From the NCBI GenBank assembly GCA_025331565.1, contig JAFREQ010000039.1, forward strand, positions 1,426,001-1,490,000: 64,000 nucleotides of DNA, read 5' to 3'. Each line of letters opens with the position of its first letter. Positions within the stretch are counted from its first letter, which is position 1. The position numbers and the translations under genes were made by a program. The DNA is from Holacanthus passer (taxonomy: Eukaryota > Chordata > Actinopteri > Pomacanthidae). Below, piece after piece: positions 23,782 to 36,126 of the stretch. The notes below the pieces were generated by a model. It saw only the letters and a list, made by a program, of their open reading frames with translations. It did not search any database and was not told the DNA's origin.

Positions 23782-26700
23782 CATATAGTAGGAGTTAATA
23801 GGACCGTTATGTCTGACCAATATGTCAGTTTGGAGAAACAGTATGGACGTGGATCTCTACAGCTTTTCGGGATTGAATGTTGTCCCTCCAATATTCAACA
23901 GCGTGCAGCCTCATTTTCTGCATCATAACGGAAAGCAGGACTACCATAAAATCAAAGTGTCATAAAACCAGCCTGTCCCACTAAAAGACTATGCAAAAAT
24001 TACTGGGATGGGGGGGGGCTATTCTTACATTGACATTTTATGAAAAAGCAAGACTCTCCCCAGTGTTTTTTTTCTGTTTGTGGATGCTCCCCTTTACTTA
24101 GAAAAAGTTTGACACCCTCCCCCCAAAATAATGATAGTTCAATAAGGAAATACTAAATAAACACCTTTATATTATAATATATATTTTTTAAAAGATAAAA
24201 TAAGTAAATAAATAAATAGACAAATAAAAGGTTCTGCCCCATGCCACACATAGTTTGAGGCAAAGTTATGAGTTGAAGCACAGGATGAGTCACAGTTACT
24301 AATGCTCCCCTTCCTGCTGCTGTGGTTACGTTTCACATTCAGAGAGCTCAGAATTTCTACAGGATTGGTATGACAGTTCTGTGTCTTTGAACACCTTTGA
24401 CAACGAATAGGTGTCATTGAAAGTAAGGCAGGGAAAGGTGAGTTTATTTCCAGATTACATTTGAAACACAAGTTCAGGCAATTTAAAAGGCTTTATAAAA
24501 GGAATACAAGTTTGTTCTAACTGCATTCACATGGCAATGACAAGGAAAGCACAATTAGGACAGAGAACTTAATTAAACAAAGTTAGAATACAGCAAACAT
24601 ACGCCAATTTACACATCAGCATTTGCATTCATTGGAGTTGTGCCTCTGTTCACCTGATCAATATTCACTCTAGCTTTGATTTGGTCTCCACCCATTCCTG
24701 AGAAAAACATCAGGCTCTTTAGCTGTTAACTGCTCCACTATGTTCACCAGCCAGTCTCTAACTGTGTCCGTCCACTATTTGCTGCTGAGCAGGTGCACAG
24801 TGGGTTCTTAGGACTTTTTCAGTGGAAACAGCTGCTGCTGGGAAGCAGGCTGATGAGAAGAGAGTTTCAGGCTGTAAAACCAAAACAACGAGCTGGAAAA
24901 TGCTAAAAAGCTCCTGTGGAGAGAAACGGCAGAGTTGGTGATTATTCTCTGAAGGTGCCAGAGTTCTCTAAGAAGAAGGAAACCAGCCGGCCTCAAGTAC
25001 GTCTTGGTATAAGCCAAAAGCCAAAAATAATTTAAAAACAATTGGGCCTGCAACTAACAATGCATATTATATTGTTATGGACAGAATTTTATTTTATTGT
25101 TTTATTGTATTCTTTTAATTAATAATTTCATCTGTAAAATGTCAGGTAATAGTGATGGGATCCCTGGAGCTCCATGGCACCTTTTTTTCATCCCAGTTGA
25201 GTTTGCAGGCCTGACTTTAGTGACAAATTAATCAAATGATCAAATGCAGCTCTCATGCAGTGATGGGGGTCACTTGTCAGGAGCCTAGGTTTTGATAGTC
25301 ACACGATACTTGGCCTGTAATTTTGAATGATCTCACCTCATCTTCACTTGACAAGTTCACGAGTGATGAGTCAGCACTGACTCCGCCGCTCCACAGAGAA
25401 AAGGAACAGGGGCAGAGGAGACAGGATTGGCGCCTGCGCAAACATATTCATCTGTGCATTCATGCATCTAGCCATTGTCCTTCCAGCCCCGTGCTGAGTT
25501 TTGGAGGTCACTCTGGAACAGCAGCCAGTGTTCCTGGTCACGTGAACGAGGGGGCCTGGCTTGGCTCGTTGTGAGGAATTTGCAGTGGGAGAAATCAGCT
25601 CCACAGCGGGCCTGGGAAGTAGCAGAGAGAGTGCTGCAAAAGTCAGCTGGACTACAGACTAAACAGGGTCACCATAAGGACAAGATTGTCCTACATCCAT
25701 GGCGCATCCATACACTGCTGGGCTTCTGTAGCCTCACAGCCAAAATTTGTGATACTTTTGCAACCGGTGTTTTTTATTTTTATTCAGTGTTCGATGGTAC
25801 AGAATGATTTTAGGAATCACATTTACAGTGTCAGGGCTTCACTGTGGCCTCATTAATAAAAAAATATGTGATAAAAAATAATGATATATTAATTATAATA
25901 ACAATAATATATAATAGATTTAAAAAATGACACTAAGAGCAAGGAAACACTAAAAAAAAAACTCCAACATCAGAGTGAATTTGTTCAAATTTAGTAAACA
26001 ATTTAGTACCACTTACTAATCATTTAGAAACCTGTTTAATTAAACTGCAACAAATCTTGGGGCAGGTGGTACACCAGGAATAGAAACAATGTACACACTG
26101 CACAGAAAGGAAAGGAACAAGGGGGCCCCCGAGCAGGTTAATCTGGCCATGCACATCGGTCTTTGTCCTTTTTTTCTGAAAAGGATTTTCAGGCCCCTGT
26201 AACTTACAAAGATGGTGATGAGCAGTAAACTCCAAACTCCAGGGTTCATAATAATCGTCCCTTCAGAAATGTTTGGCGGATGGCACTGATGAAATCCAGG
26301 TTTTCTTTACTTCTTTTAAACCTAACCCCGTAGCAGGAACCAAAAGAAGGAAAGTAACACAGTAACACTTGATCCTTTTTGGCCTGTGGAGGAGCTTGAA
26401 CTAACATTTTGTGCTTCACTTAAGTGAGCACCACAGTCATTGATATGGCTTAGCTTTACAGCCTAAGCTCCAGTTGTGTAAGGTCACTTTGGTTATCTAG
26501 CGATGGAATTGTTCTGTCCCACCCAGTTGGCCCCTCTGTCTGCCAAACTTTATCCCTAACTGACAAAAACACAATTGGTGCTTTTGTCCACATGCTGCTT
26601 TATGATTGGTGGCTGCTGCTGCTGCCTGGGAACTGCGTGCATCCTGATTGGTTGGAGGCTTTAGCGTCGCCTGTCCAGGTCAGCAGGCTGACCTTGCACA

Positions 26701-29439
26701 GTGTTAGTAAAGTGTAAATATTGGTACACACAGTTCATTTCACTTCCATATTTACAGTGATAACTGCACAGCTTGTCGTACTCAAAACCTCAGCATACAT
26801 GCAGCAGCTTACCTCTCGTTATGTAAACCTGACCTGTATGTGATTTAGTTTGTCTTAGACCCAGCAGTCACACTACATTCACACATTCACTCTGCTGGTG
26901 ACCTTGCTGGTAAAGTGCAGAGATGGTGGTTATAATGCTTACCTGGCTGTTCGCATGGAAAAACAAAGGAAGCCAAAGAGAGACAGGACAGAGTCAGCAA
27001 GTCAAAGTTTGAATATGGTTGTTTTTAATAGTATCGTGATTAATAAAGCTGTAAAGAAAGAAATATAGAGAAAAACAAACCTGTTACAGGTCACTTCCAC
27101 TTTGATGTGAAAGTGTTATTTTACATAATACAGAATACATAATGCATTCTGCACTCTGCAAACGAAATAATAATCTCTACACTGATACAATGTATTATCC
27201 AGTAAATACTAAATACTAAAATGCTCTTTTTTTCTTTCTTTCTTTCTTACTTTCGAGTGAGAGGAGAACATGGGTATCACATATTTGCATGTCTGTAAGT
27301 GAGATATAGAGCTGGAATCAGGAACTAACAGGTGCTGGTGTCTGTTTTTTTGAACTCTGGACAGAGCCAGGCCAGCTGTTTTATCCAGTCTTTATGCTAA
27401 GCTAGGTTCATCACATCATGTCTCCTGCTCCGTGCTTAACACACACACACGAGACTGACAGTGATCTGAACATGTCACTCAAAGAAAGACAGCCAAAACT
27501 AGTAAGTGGACTTTTTTCCCCCAAATGACTGACCCGAATTTTGCAGCCATCTTTGACTGAAGCCTATTAATCAAACCTAAACTTAAACTCAATTAGCTTA
27601 ATAAAGAAGATAATATAGCAAAGAGGGTTTGTGTTATTGTATAACCCCCAAACCCAGAAATGAAAGCAAACATTGCAAAAGCTTGAAGGAAAATGGCGTT
27701 CCACCAATCTGGAAGAATCTCCTTTAGTTTGGCTAGATAGTCTTAAAACATATAGGAAAACCCTCCACAATACCCAATATAATAGAGGAAAATAAGAACA
27801 ACCCCAGGTTTCTTTTGAATGACTTCCTAATTGCATCAGACAGGATTTTCACGTTCAAGTTAAGTTACTTTTTCAAATGGTCAAGCTGTCATAATTAGTT
27901 TTTAAGGTGGAGATTGTCCTGCTGTGCAGTACACAATGAAGAATGTGCTCTATGTTTCACTCCTACACCAGTAAATATTCACACATACATCTGAAGAAAC
28001 ACACAGACCAAACAAGTCACTATCCACAGTGAGACAACACAAACACAAAGCTGCACACGATGACCTTGCAGCTGTGCATCAGCTGGTGCGGTGGTGCTGC
28101 ACAGAGGCAGATGACTAGGTTCTTTCTAATGACTGGACCAAGCCACAGGACTCGGAGTTTCTTACCAGTATGCATGCTGAGTTTACACTTTGTTTATATC
28201 CGTTTTTGGACTGACCTTCGATCTTTACACCTCAAATTACAAGTCTAAGGTTACCAGACATGAGGACAGACAATTTATAAGCTTGGCTTGGACTCATGGT
28301 TCAGTTTGCCTTTACTTTGATCACGATGTGGTCAAGTCTCTGAAATGGTCTAAGCTGCTCATCCATCACAGCTAGCTGGATAGGAAATGAAATGTAGTTC
28401 ATTAAAGTCATTTAAGTAGGCCTATCTGATAATAAGGAGCAGGAGAGTTGCAGTGCGCTGAAGAATGACAACATGACCATATTTAATAAGAGATTGGATT
28501 CAGTTTTGACAAGGCTGGATTGCCAACTGGCCAAAGCAGCCTCAGGACTGTGTGACAGATCGTAATGGTTTTAACTGTGAATTTGTGGTGAATACTGAAT
28601 GCATTACTAAAGCAAAATGTTGAATGGCCCTTTAAGGAGCCTTGGGTCCTGTTTGGGCCCTGTATTAACATCTATTCTTATGACCTTCATTATTTTATCG
28701 GACACAGTAAGTGTTTAATAAAATTACCACACAGCAAACCTGGAGCTAGGTTGTATTTCAGAATAGGAATACTGTGCACGATTAATTCCCAAAATGGGGG
28801 TAAGGGCAACTTGAGGAGTCATAAATTAAATTTGAAGGGCCGGGAGATGATTAACACGACCGGAAAGAAGAGGAAAGAAAAACATTACTGCTACACAAAG
28901 CTTTCTTTATTTTCTCTGTTTTCTTGTGAAATCCTGCATGTTTTCTTCAGGATTAAAAAAAAAACATATTTAAAGGAGGATTCTTTTTGATCTAGCCATA
29001 TGTTTGAATTTGTCCTCAGAAAAAGTTGCTGACTGATTGATTTTGAAGTTACATTAGAGGAAATAGAATGATCTGATTGGATTATGGCTTTTGCAGTCAC
29101 CAAACGCAAATGGTAAAATGTATTAACTGGTTTGGGAATAACATGGGGGGGGGGGGCACATTGAGGTGAGCTTTTAGCTCCTTTTTCTTCTGTAGCTACT
29201 TTATGTCCAGTTGGAGACCTTTAGTGTTCAGCCTAAACAGCCTAAGTGCTGCTTCAGAGGCCATTCCACCCACACCTAAAAAAAAATCTGGGAAAACAGT
29301 GAGCTGTTGACAATTGTGCAAAAAAAAAAAAAAAAAAAATTTAATTTAATAATTTAAGTGTCTCTCTCAATACCTTTTATACTTCAGTGTGATAAAACTA
29401 ACACAGGGACTGGGCCGTCTCAGCCTAAATCTTTACACT

Positions 29440-29610
29440 AGTGAGGCCAAACCACAAACTAAAACACTCACATATTCAGATTTGCAGATGACACCACAGT
29501 CCATGGTCTGGTCCACAACACTGACACTCGGCCAATTCTTTAGGTCACATGAAAACAACTAAACAATCTCCATAACGACAAAAAATAGACATGGTGGTGC
29601 ACAACTGTAC
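29440..29610 (+). mobile_element. LINE reverse-transcriptase fragment (FADD motif)
   Basis: TTTGCAGATGAC at 29481-29492 encodes FADD, the catalytic motif of LINE reverse transcriptases, in the context FRFADDTTVHGLV. The frame is soon interrupted. It is a decayed piece of a non-LTR element with no intact domain. Confidence 0.6.
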
Positions 29611-30121
29611 ACACTAAAGTATGTACCTCTGCAAATGGCAAATAAAGTCACTTGAAATGACCTTGAAATGAACTTGATCTTGACATACATATTGGTTGCA
29701 TCCACAACCTAATAACAACCTTGTTTTCTTTCCAAGACGCCTCGTTCTCTCTTAACTCTAAATCAGCAGCCTCAAAGATAAAGCAAACTGTTTGCACAGA
29801 ATACTGTGAGAAATATGTGAAACCGTTAAGGATGTTTGCATGTGAGAGATAAAGAGGCAGAGTGAGGCAGACAGATAAAGAAAGAGAGAGAGGCTGCTTC
29901 ATGGGGGGTGGTGGGCTTTGCGTTATGTAACAGCCTGTTAGCCCCGCCTTCTTCTACTGGCCAATCTAATCCCTCCATCATTATCACTCTCCTCACTCTT
30001 CAGACACAACAGCCACACACACAATGGTCCGCGACGCAGCTGAGTGGGCACCTTCAAGGGATCAGCATCCGATTGGCTGAAGAGGGAGGCATGACTGCAG
30101 CGTCCTATTGGGTACCAGCCT

Positions 30122-30180
30122 GTATCACCACCACCATCGTCATCATCACCACCGTCGTCATCACCATCATCATCATCATA
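30122..30180 (+). repeat. CAT/CAC trinucleotide-rich tract
   Basis: An imperfect run of CAC, CAT and CGT triplets, ending in four uninterrupted CATs. It produces spurious His-rich or Asp-rich frames on the two strands. Confidence 0.75.
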
Positions 30181-31239
30181 TGTCACATGTGCAACATCAT
30201 GCGGAGAACAGCATGTTCACATGTATCGGCTACCACTGCTTGTCATTTTTACCACGGGAGCAAAGTGCAATGCATACATTTACATTTTTACATTGCAAAA
30301 TGTAATAAATGGCCAATAATGTGGTTCTAAGGTGTGAAAGTTAAACATTTAATGTTTTGGCAACACATACCGTACCAAAACAAGAGCTTGCATAAGAGGA
30401 TCATTTGTGAATAAATGAAGATGAATGTAGCAAATGATTATATAAAGATGAACCAGAGTTGGTGTGAGGCAGGCGAGGAGGGAGGAGGAGAGAGGATCTG
30501 TGGAGATAAATATTGAGTCTCTGTTCACAGACGTCCTCTTTTTCTCTGTGACCCAGTAACCATGAACCCAGAAATCTCTTAAGACAAACCTTGTCTCACC
30601 TCCAAACCTCATTGATAGGCACAAAACCCAGAGGTGACTGATTGATATTTTGTTATGTAATTACTCATCTAAGCTACCAGGTATGCCAGGGTAAATAAAA
30701 CTTTGTAGAAGGACATGACTGAAGAGGATGCTATTCACATGGTCACTGTCCTCGAGAAGAATGTTTCTCTGTGAGCTCTCTCTCTGAGCCTATCAATGAG
30801 CATTCAGACTTCACATGCAGTGTCCTCTGTAACAGTTTTTTGCCCATGCACAGAGGTGATGTCACCCTGCAGATGATGTTGAAAAGTATCAGAAGGGAAC
30901 CTGATCTGATATCATATAATATGATGTAGGCCACAATATATTAACAGTTTTCACCACATGTTTCTGCAGGCTGGCCAAAGTGCACCACTGAAGGGAGATA
31001 AATATTTGATCCACTAGAATAACACTCTTCCTGAAACATTATGAATGTTCAATGCAGAGGTGAAAGTCCAACTGTGTCCGGGTCCACCCAGACAAGGTGT
31101 GAACAGACCTGTCGAGGTAACAGCGAGGGAAGTTTGGCATTCTCAGTCAAAATGTGTTCTGAAAGCTTAGAGACGAGGGAAGAGGGATCCAGGTGCAAGT
31201 AGAAGCAGAATGAAAAGAACCATAACAACTAATACAGTA

Positions 31240-31415
31240 AATATATTGTAAAGTGACTATAGCTGATAGAAAAATGTAGTGAAGTAAAGAGAATAATATT
31301 TTGCTCTGGAATGAACTAAAGCACAAATGTAGCCAAAAACTATAAATACTCAAAGTAGTTCCTCAAAACTGTAGTTAAGTACAATACTTGAGTAAATGTA
31401 CTTGGTTACTACTGC
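31240..31415 (+). mobile_element. hAT-type non-autonomous fragment, 3' part
   Basis: 'ATACTTGAGTAAATGTACTT' followed by GGTTACTACTGCTG matches the 3' end of the element at 58496-58983. The internal segment (AAAATGTAGTGAAGTAAAGA) matches another fragment near 46030. Confidence 0.5.
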
Positions 31416-31821
31416 TGCTCATCAGTATCAGACAAAAATATACCAATGCTTTTTTTTATTTATTTATTTATATGTATATATGTTTTGGGAAAACTGCTGG
31501 GAAAGCAGAGAGTGAACAGAATGAATCTTAACAGTAAACATCCCATTTATGAAGACATCCTTTTTAAAAAATCTCTCTGTCATGCATGAGGATATAGTGC
31601 ATTCAGGTTTATGAATCTCCTTTGTGTTACAGTAAAATGGAAATAAAATGCAATCTGTCTCCCACAGATGAAAGCATGAGGAAGACTTTAGTTAAAATGT
31701 GATACTCTATCTGAGGAGGAAGTCTAACTATACTACACTCATGGAATCCACCTGACTGAGGTGTGAAAACTATATTTGAAACAAATCTTAGGGACAAGGA
31801 GGAACATTTGGAGCACAGGTG

Positions 31822-32045
31822 TATATAACCTCCAGCCAGCCAGCCTGGCATGCTGCTCTGCCCCCTCCTCACATGTGATCCCAGCCTGATCACATTGCTC
31901 ACCCATCACCTCCTCCTCCTCCTCCTCCTCTTCCTCACTGAAACCCTTTCAGCTCCAGCCTGCTCTCCATCTCTGTGCCAGCCGCTGGACACCGTGTTTC
32001 CTCCTCCGGACCGGATCACGAACCTTTAGTCCCATCAGCGGAAAT
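31822..32045 (+). promoter_or_regulatory. ldhb: ldhb promoter and non-coding exon 1
   Basis: A TATATAA box lies at 31822-31828, implying a start near 31850. A (CTC)n pyrimidine tract is at about 31910-31933. Exon 1 is non-coding and ends at 32045 before the strong donor GTAAGT. The 4-kb intron 1 then runs to the coding exon. The transcription start is inferred. Confidence 0.55.
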
Positions 32046-35000
32046 GTAAGTATTATTTAACATGCGCGTTGCGTTTGTGCGGTCGGAGGCTGCCGAACAC
32101 TGATACGAGCTGAACGCCTCAGCAGCAATGGATGCTTTCAGAGTCCATCTTCAATTTATTCCAAGTTACACTCAATCTCCTTTCACTCTACTGAAGGGCA
32201 CTTTCACGCGTGTTTCCGTCAGATTAGATCGTTATAAATCTATGTGAATTATTTTTTTTTCAATTAGGCCGACGGGCGACATGTGGATGATTTCAGCCTC
32301 TGTTACAGTTAAGAGTTGGCAAAGTGCGGCTAGTAGCTCATTAAGCTAGCTCTGTACTGTAATAAAATATCGTCGGGTTATTATTTTACATTCCGCCTCA
32401 ACTTCGACTCACATTTTGACTGTATTTCCCGCCGTGCACTTGACTTTCATGGCGGATTGGGATGCTGTGTTACTGCGACATTTCGAAATGTACCTACAAA
32501 TTACAGTGAAGTCGGAGGGAACCTGAACTCATCACCGCTAACATTTTGATATTCATTCATTGTAGTGTGATATTCATGTCCTTTTATTCATGTACGAACA
32601 CTTGATGTTGCTCACAATGAGTCCAGCTCTCTTCCCTGTGTCTCTTAGCATCATGGCAGGGCCCAGGCTCTTACATAACCTCATTTCCACTAAAATCACA
32701 ATCAAAGAAAAAGAAACAAAAGAAGAGAACCTTTACTAAAATCATGTCTAACAGGCTGGGCTGATAGGACACATGAACGTCCTATAAGCAATAGTGATCC
32801 ATCATGTATTATGTAATGGATTTCAGGAGGCCAAAATGGGACATAGTGTATTTCAGTAGCCCTCCTGTCTCCTGAAGAAGTGCCAGATAGCCGGACAGCC
32901 CACTTTATAAAGCCACGACGTGTGTCCCTTTATGGACACACACAGCTTCCCCTTGACCGCCTGTTTCCAGCCCCCGTCTGACCTTGATACGAGCTGATAT
33001 CCGAACTTGAAATATTACAGGACAACAGGCCTTTGTTCTTAATTCGTTCTGATAGTTAAGGTCAGCGAGTCCTTTGTTTATCTCAATCACTGGGTTTCTA
33101 AAAAAGTGGTTTAATTCTCACAGTGTCACTCTCTCGGAGGTCACAGTTTTTCCGTCTGCGCTCAGTTGTGTAATGATAAATTATATCTCACAACTATTAC
33201 TACAACTAACAACTACTGCTGATTTTCCTCCATTTAAATTTGACCTTGATATGATATGAAATCTGCATGATGCTATTTCAGAATGGTGTTGTGCTCATTT
33301 ATGCAGAATACGATCAGCTCAGAGTATTGCTAATTCAATTCAGGTATTTTTTATTTATTTATTTATTTTTGCTCGAATAATTTTTTTGTTTCTGTCTCTA
33401 ATTATAGGTCCATTCAACCTTTATTATGGAAGGCGATCTTCCTGTTAATAGTGAAACTTGTTGACAGAAAACCACATGATCAGTGCTGTCTAGGAGGAAG
33501 TTCAGCACTGAAGGACAAACTGAACTTGTGACACTTTGACTAAGTTTGAAATCCTTGTTTGCTGGAGCACACAGGCAGAAGCCAAAGTTTCTGTTGATAA
33601 GTAGGAATAGACTAGAAGAATGTAGTTGTGTGCAAGTGGAAACCTCTTACGCTTGGGTTAGCCCTTGAGCAAGATCATGCATGCTTACTGCTACGTTGAC
33701 TGTGTTTCTCTCTGGTGCCCAGGGGGGATCTCTGGGGATCTCCTAAAGTCAAATGTGTTATAATTTAGGATGATAATACTTTTGGATTAAAGGCGTCTGT
33801 GTGAGGTTGGAAATAAAGGTCCACCACACTAGTTAGCTAATGTGATGTAATCTCAAACTTGCCAGACAGGCAATCTAGCATTAATGTAATGTTGTGCTGG
33901 ACTTTTCTAAATTTTACAATATGTCATTGGTTGAACTGGAGTTTATTTTGAGGCTTTAGGGTAAAATTTGTCAGCCTTAATTGATATATTAATATTACTG
34001 CTAAAACAGGCATTTTAAGTTTATTACACTCCAGAAACTGATTGTTATACTGTTATAATGTTACACCTGCATTTCAGGAGAATTTATGCAAAGTAGCGTA
34101 ACCAGTGCCAAAGTGGGCCGGGACCATAGGGTAGCATACAGTTTAGCTTGTTAGCCGTAGCTAGCTTGGTGGGTTTGAGCTAGGTAGGTGAGTTTCTCGT
34201 CATTATTGAATATAAAACTGAAGTTGTGTTAGCTTTAAAAAAAGATTCAAATATATAACTATATGTTATTTTGTAATAATACATAAAAAATACTTTTATT
34301 TATTATTATGATACCACATTTTTTACAGCTTCAGCACCTGTAAAAAATGCAACTGTTTAAGAACTGGCTGACAATCATAATATGTCAAATATGTCAAAAT
34401 TACACAATTGTTTTCGTGTTACTTCTCTGAATATCAGCTTTGTAAAAGTGACTGTTTTTCAGAATAATGCCGCAGTTTTTTGTTTTATAGCTGCAGTCTG
34501 TGTGAGAGATGGTGACTGATCAGAAAACTCTCTGATAATCGCAGTGTGTGATAGATTCAAGTGAAAATATTGTACAAGAATTTGTGACAATTTTTTGCAG
34601 CATATTAAACAATTTAACAAATGCTGTTAATGACTGAACTTACATGTAATCAGGCAGCAAAAAGCAAGAAGTAAAAGTAAAAAAAAAGTATATATGACTA
34701 CAAGAAAGCTCTCAGGACCTCATGGATAAGCTGCTAGCTTGTGCAGTTAGCTTGTCAGGAAGTCGAACGCTTTAGTGTAACTTTTTTCTGTAATGCAACT
34801 TTAAAGTTTCTATCATGCCTCCTAGCACTGCCAAGTAACAACTGTCTTCCCAAACAACAAACGGTTAATTTTGGATTAGAAATGGTTATGTTCACTTTAT
34901 AAAAGGTGGTGGTTGGGGTTAACTTGGGGGCAAAGCTGTCTAAGACAAGATAGAGGATGAATGTTTCTATGCAGAAAACTGCTTTGTGCAATTGACACGC

Positions 35001-36118
35001 TTTCAAGGGGACTTTAAAAATGAGCATTTTTAAGTCACATGGCTTCACCAGACCTCATGCAACATCACAAAGAACACTATATTCCTGTGATAAATGTCTG
35101 AATCAAGCATCGTGTATCAGAGGATGACAGCATGAGACATGATAACTACTGTTAATGACATACATACAGTGCAGACTCTGCTGCAGGGATGGATGCGATA
35201 ATGGCCGTGATAACCTACACGAACACGTCATGTACAGCACGTACAGATTAGTATGATGTTCGAACCACGTATTCTGACGGTGATGATGCTGTTGCTACAA
35301 GTGAAGAAAATGGTGACCCTGAATGTGGCGGTCCTGATAAGACTTCAGTATTTAAAATGGACACTGAGTTTTAGTCAGTTGTGTTTTGGGTTTGGTTCCT
35401 GCACTGTCGCTGCGCTGTCATGTCTCGTTTCTTGATGCCCATCTGCTCGTCCTCCTGTAAGTGTTTGTGACATCGTCCTGGTCCTGGATCAGTTGTGTTG
35501 TTGGTTAGGGACTCTATTGGACTTTATAATCAATAAGTTGATTGACAGAAAATTAATCAAATTAAGCAATTTTGACAAAATGATCATTTATTAGCGGTCA
35601 TTTATTAGACAACATACCACACATGGTGATTACATCCTCTCAAATCTGAGCATTTGCTTTTTTTCCCCTTTCTGTTCAACAACAGCCATTTACATCCATT
35701 GTAAATCAAATACCTTAAGCAAAAACAAACAAAAAAATGCATTTACCGCTTATTTTTGTAATGTTTGTGTCAACAGAAATATGTATGTAGTCAAGTATTT
35801 GTTGGAGATTGTGAAATTGAGTGCTAAATTGATTCATACATTAATCAATTAGTTGATTGAAAGAAATGAGTCAACAATAATTTTGGTAGTTGATGAATTA
35901 TTTGATTAATTTATAGAGGAAATATTTTCTGCTTCCAGCCTATCCAGTGTGATGATTTGCTGCTTTTCTCTGTTTGACTGAATCTATTTGGGTTTGAAGT
36001 TGTTGCATTGAGCTGTGAGAACTTATTATGGACATTTTTTCAGTTTTTATACATTTTGTAGACCATTTTATAACTATTGTTCACCAGGAGATGTCCTCCT
36101 CTCTGTGTCTCCCTGCAG
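32046..36118. other. ldhb intron 1, no further gene seen
   Basis: A 4.1-kb intron between non-coding exon 1 and the first coding exon. Nothing coding is visible. It has a TTTA run near 33350 and an AT-rich repeat described separately at about 35520-35930. Confidence 0.5.
35520..35930. repeat. AT-rich interspersed repeat
   Basis: It starts and ends with related, roughly inverted motifs (TCAATAAGTTGATTGACAGA near 35531; ATTAATCAATTAGTTGATTG near 35840, then ATTATTTGATTAA). Such motifs recur in teleost genomes. Family and exact ends are unknown to me. Confidence 0.4.
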
Positions 36119-36126
36119 CTGTCATC

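Larger units (their letters stand above)
21086..31820. other. Long intergenic gap, no gene recognised
   Basis: Open frames on both strands are short and unlike known proteins; I found no exon chain. Contents I can name are given as separate entries: hAT-type fragments near 22208 and 31240, a short tail motif near 23733, a LINE fragment near 29440, and a CAT-rich repeat near 30122. Around 29,915-30,110 there is a promoter-like cluster of motifs. The rest is AT-rich, with simple repeats such as the A-run near 29320. Confidence 0.5.

Noticed and set aside
25371..25807. 110-aa + strand frame in the intergenic gap
   Set aside because: No recognisable motif, no splice partners and overlapping frames on the other strand; consistent with chance.
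29938..30305. His-rich (+) and Asp/Gly-rich (-) open frames
   Set aside because: Products of the CAT/CAC triplet run; no start context, homology or splice structure.
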